Source: Acholeplasmataceae bacterium (lineage in GTDB: Bacteria; Bacillota_I; Bacilli_A; Izemoplasmatales; Hujiaoplasmataceae). From it: DNA of 16,300 bases. The position numbers were made by a program, and so were the translations under genes. Location: contig JAAYZB010000156.1 of the NCBI GenBank assembly GCA_012515085.1, forward strand, positions 1-16,300. The letters run 5' to 3'. Shown here piece by piece: positions 14,853-16,300 of the stretch; the stretch's first letter is position 1, and the number at the start of each line of letters is the position of its first letter. The notes beneath the pieces are model-generated. The model saw nothing but the letters and a program-made list of their open reading frames with translations. It had not been told where the DNA came from and ran no database searches.

Positions 14853-15887
14853 ATGGCTCTACTTTCCTGGAATCAGTTTACCTTTTATCAGCCTTCGGTC
14901 GGACGGATGCTTCAAAACAGCATTCAGACGAATCGGTTGAGTCATTCCTATATTTTCGAAGGCCCCATCGGCACCAAACGGATCGATGCGGCGTTTTTAC
15001 TCGCAAAGACCTTGCTGTGTACCCAAAAAGACGATCATGCCAATCCGTGTGGGGTGTGTCATCATTGTACCCGTGTGGATAAAAATGTGCATCCCAACTT
15101 GTTTTTTGTGCAAAACGACAACAAAGAGATCCGCAAAGAACAAATCAAGGAGCTTTTGGTTGAATTTGGCAAAGCATCGATCGAGACGGGACCCAGAATC
15201 TATATCATCGATCAAGCGGAACGGTTCAACCAATATTCGGCCAATATTCTTTTGAAAACGATGGAAGAACCCGGAGTAGATATTTTCCAGATCTTGATCA
15301 CCACCCAGATCAATTCCTTGTTAAAGACCATCATATCGCGATCGCAAATATTGCATTTTCGACCGATCGACAAGTGTCAAATCAAGAGCGATTTGGAAAA
15401 AGAAGGATTTTCACCGCTGTTATCTTCAGCAGTTTCCGAATATACGACCAACATCGACATGGCTCGGGAGATGGTCGAAAACCCACTGATCGTTGACAGC
15501 GTTCAATTAGTGATCGAGATGGCGAGGAGCCTGCAAATCAAAGAGAAGTCGATTGTGCTTCATTTCAAAGAAAAGCGGAGTGCGATCTTGGGAGATATGG
15601 CTATAACGGATTTCTTTTTGACAATGTTAACATTGTTTTTAAAAGATATTCTCAATTATAAAGTCCGATATCTCGATCTCTTGGTGTTCACGACGGAAAC
15701 CGAATTGATCGGGAAACTGTCGGAAGCGATCAGCCAAAAGCGGATCGAAGAGCTTTTGGATAAAATGCTTGGTTTGAAATCAAGATTAAAGTACAATATC
15801 AATGTCGCGCTGGCATTTGACAAATTGCTGGCATATTTGGAAAGAGGGTTTGACCATGGAATATCAAGTAGTTCCAGTTCGATTTGA
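14853..15887 (+). CDS. holB: DNA polymerase III subunit delta-prime
   Basis: The delta-prime subunit is part of the clamp loader that places the sliding clamp on DNA. The 344-residue product has a degenerate nucleotide-binding loop (EGPIGTKRID, lacking the catalytic Lys-Thr pattern, as expected), the zinc module with Cys56, 66, 69 and 72 (NPCGVCHHC), the LLKTMEEP segment and the arginine-finger motif SRSQ (162-165) in place of SRCQ. The Ser-rich C-terminus arises from the 32-base overlap with ricT. The start ATG is two bases after the tmk stop with only a weak Shine-Dalgarno. Confidence 0.93.
   Translation: MALLSWNQFTFYQPSVGRMLQNSIQTNRLSHSYIFEGPIGTKRIDAAFLLAKTLLCTQKDDHANPCGVCHHCTRVDKNVHPNLFFVQNDNKEIRKEQIKELLVEFGKASIETGPRIYIIDQAERFNQYSANILLKTMEEPGVDIFQILITTQINSLLKTIISRSQILHFRPIDKCQIKSDLEKEGFSPLLSSAVSEYTTNIDMAREMVENPLIVDSVQLVIEMARSLQIKEKSIVLHFKEKRSAILGDMAITDFFLTMLTLFLKDILNYKVRYLDLLVFTTETELIGKLSEAISQKRIEELLDKMLGLKSRLKYNINVALAFDKLLAYLERGFDHGISSSSSSI
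15621..15636. repeat. Perfect 16-base palindrome within holB
   Basis: ACAATGTTAACATTGT reads identically on both strands and has no spacer. It lies in an AT-rich stretch (14 G+C in the 60 bases 15601-15660) encoding LTMLTLFL. It may be coincidence from repeated TTG, ACA and TTA codons, or a protein-binding site; nothing in the sequence decides. Confidence 0.7.
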
Positions 15888-16300
15888 ACGACTGGGTAAA
15901 CAGTATTATTTTGCCATGAATGGCATTACGGTAAAGCACGGCGACAAAGTCGTCGTGGAAACCGTTCGAGGAATTGAAATCGGAACGGTGATGCAAGACT
16001 CTTTGTGGGTTCCAGAAGCGGAAGTGGTTCTTCCATTAAAACCACTCATCCGAATTGCGTCGGAACAAGACCTGAAGCAATATTCGGAGAACAAGGCCAA
16101 CGAGGCGACTGTCATGCAAAAGACGGCGGAACTCGTAAAAAAACACCAATTAGAGATGAAATTGCTCAACTGTGAATTCACGCTCGACCGCACAAAACTG
16201 ATTATCTATTTCACCGCTGAAGGCCGGATCGACTTTCGCGATTTGGTGAAAGAGATCGCCTCCGAATTCCACATGCGAATCGAACTTCGTCAAGTCGGCG
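15856..16300 (+). CDS. ricT: PSP1-domain protein RicT/YaaT (partial, 3' end outside window)
   Basis: In Bacillus, RicT (YaaT) with RicA and RicF forms the Y-complex, which partners RNase Y in mRNA maturation and influences sporulation and competence. The visible 148 residues match the PSP1 pattern: VVPVRFERLGKQYYF, VVVETVRGIEIGTV, EVVLPLKPLIRIAS, an acidic and basic helical middle, then YFTAEGRIDFRDLVKE and MRIELRQVG. ATG 15856 follows GAGGG at the proper distance and overlaps the end of holB by 32 bases in another frame. The stop is beyond the right edge, so the C-terminal part is not seen. Confidence 0.94.
   Translation, partial: MEYQVVPVRFERLGKQYYFAMNGITVKHGDKVVVETVRGIEIGTVMQDSLWVPEAEVVLPLKPLIRIASEQDLKQYSENKANEATVMQKTAELVKKHQLEMKLLNCEFTLDRTKLIIYFTAEGRIDFRDLVKEIASEFHMRIELRQVG

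Noticed and set aside
15861..15887. Serine run at the C-terminus of HolB as a functional low-complexity tail
   Set aside because: It is produced by reading the conserved start of ricT in another frame, so it is probably a by-product of the overlap.
1..16300. Mobile elements, CRISPR arrays, tRNA or rRNA genes
   Set aside because: I saw no transposase, direct-repeat arrays, cloverleaf sequences or rRNA. Intergenic spaces are all under 120 bases and are accounted for by promoters, terminators and ribosome binding sites.

Overview
The window is a Bacillota-type (Firmicutes) chromosomal core segment. The gene order from rpsN through secY, adk, map, infA, rpmJ, rpsM, rpsK, rpoA, rplQ, ecfA1-ecfA2-ecfT and truA is the order familiar from Bacillus and its relatives. 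tmk-holB-ricT at the right end is another Bacillota signature. UGA is used as a stop (map, ecfA2, ecfT, holB and others) and Trp is TGG, so the ordinary bacterial code applies and this is not a UGA-Trp mollicute. Shine-Dalgarno sites are strong (AGGAGG type), and GTG and TTG starts occur. Base composition is mid-range, roughly 45-58% GC on most lines I counted by hand, with AT-rich dips at 13741-13920 and in holB. I cannot name the genus. The long EcfT, the extended TruA and S5, and the shortened tmk-holB cluster hint at a less-studied Bacilli lineage (Erysipelotrichia or Mollicutes-adjacent), but that is inference.

Region 1 (1-8093) is the distal S10/spc/alpha ribosomal operon. It encodes S14 (cut at the left edge), S8, L6, L18, S5, L30, L15, SecY, adenylate kinase, methionine aminopeptidase, IF-1, L36, S13, S11, RNA polymerase alpha and L17. 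Genes are separated by 0-30 bases or overlap, and the run closes with a clear intrinsic terminator behind rplQ. It couples ribosome assembly, initiation, membrane insertion, N-terminal processing and transcription in one unit.

Region 2 (8094-12529) opens with a probable new promoter. It holds an unusual 239-residue protein with a HEPN-like RNxxxH motif fused to CBS repeats, then the two ATPases and the transmembrane coupling protein of the ECF vitamin/metal transporter, then truA with an unexplained N-terminal extension of about 89 residues. A bidirectional terminator closes it.

Region 3 (12530-14128, minus strand) holds a two-gene metal ABC transporter (permease and ATPase, Zn/Mn type) in place of the rplM-rpsI pair that often follows truA. 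No substrate-binding protein is present in the window. It is transcribed divergently from region 4 across a 112-base promoter region.

Region 4 (14129-16300) holds thymidylate kinase, the DNA polymerase III delta-prime subunit and the start of ricT/yaaT (cut at the right edge).

Most of the window is conserved housekeeping sequence. The points deserving attention are the HEPN-like/CBS protein, the TruA extension, a 17-position near-perfect hairpin inside infA, the EcfT insertion, the unusual start of adk, and the metal transporter with its AT-rich ATPase gene.
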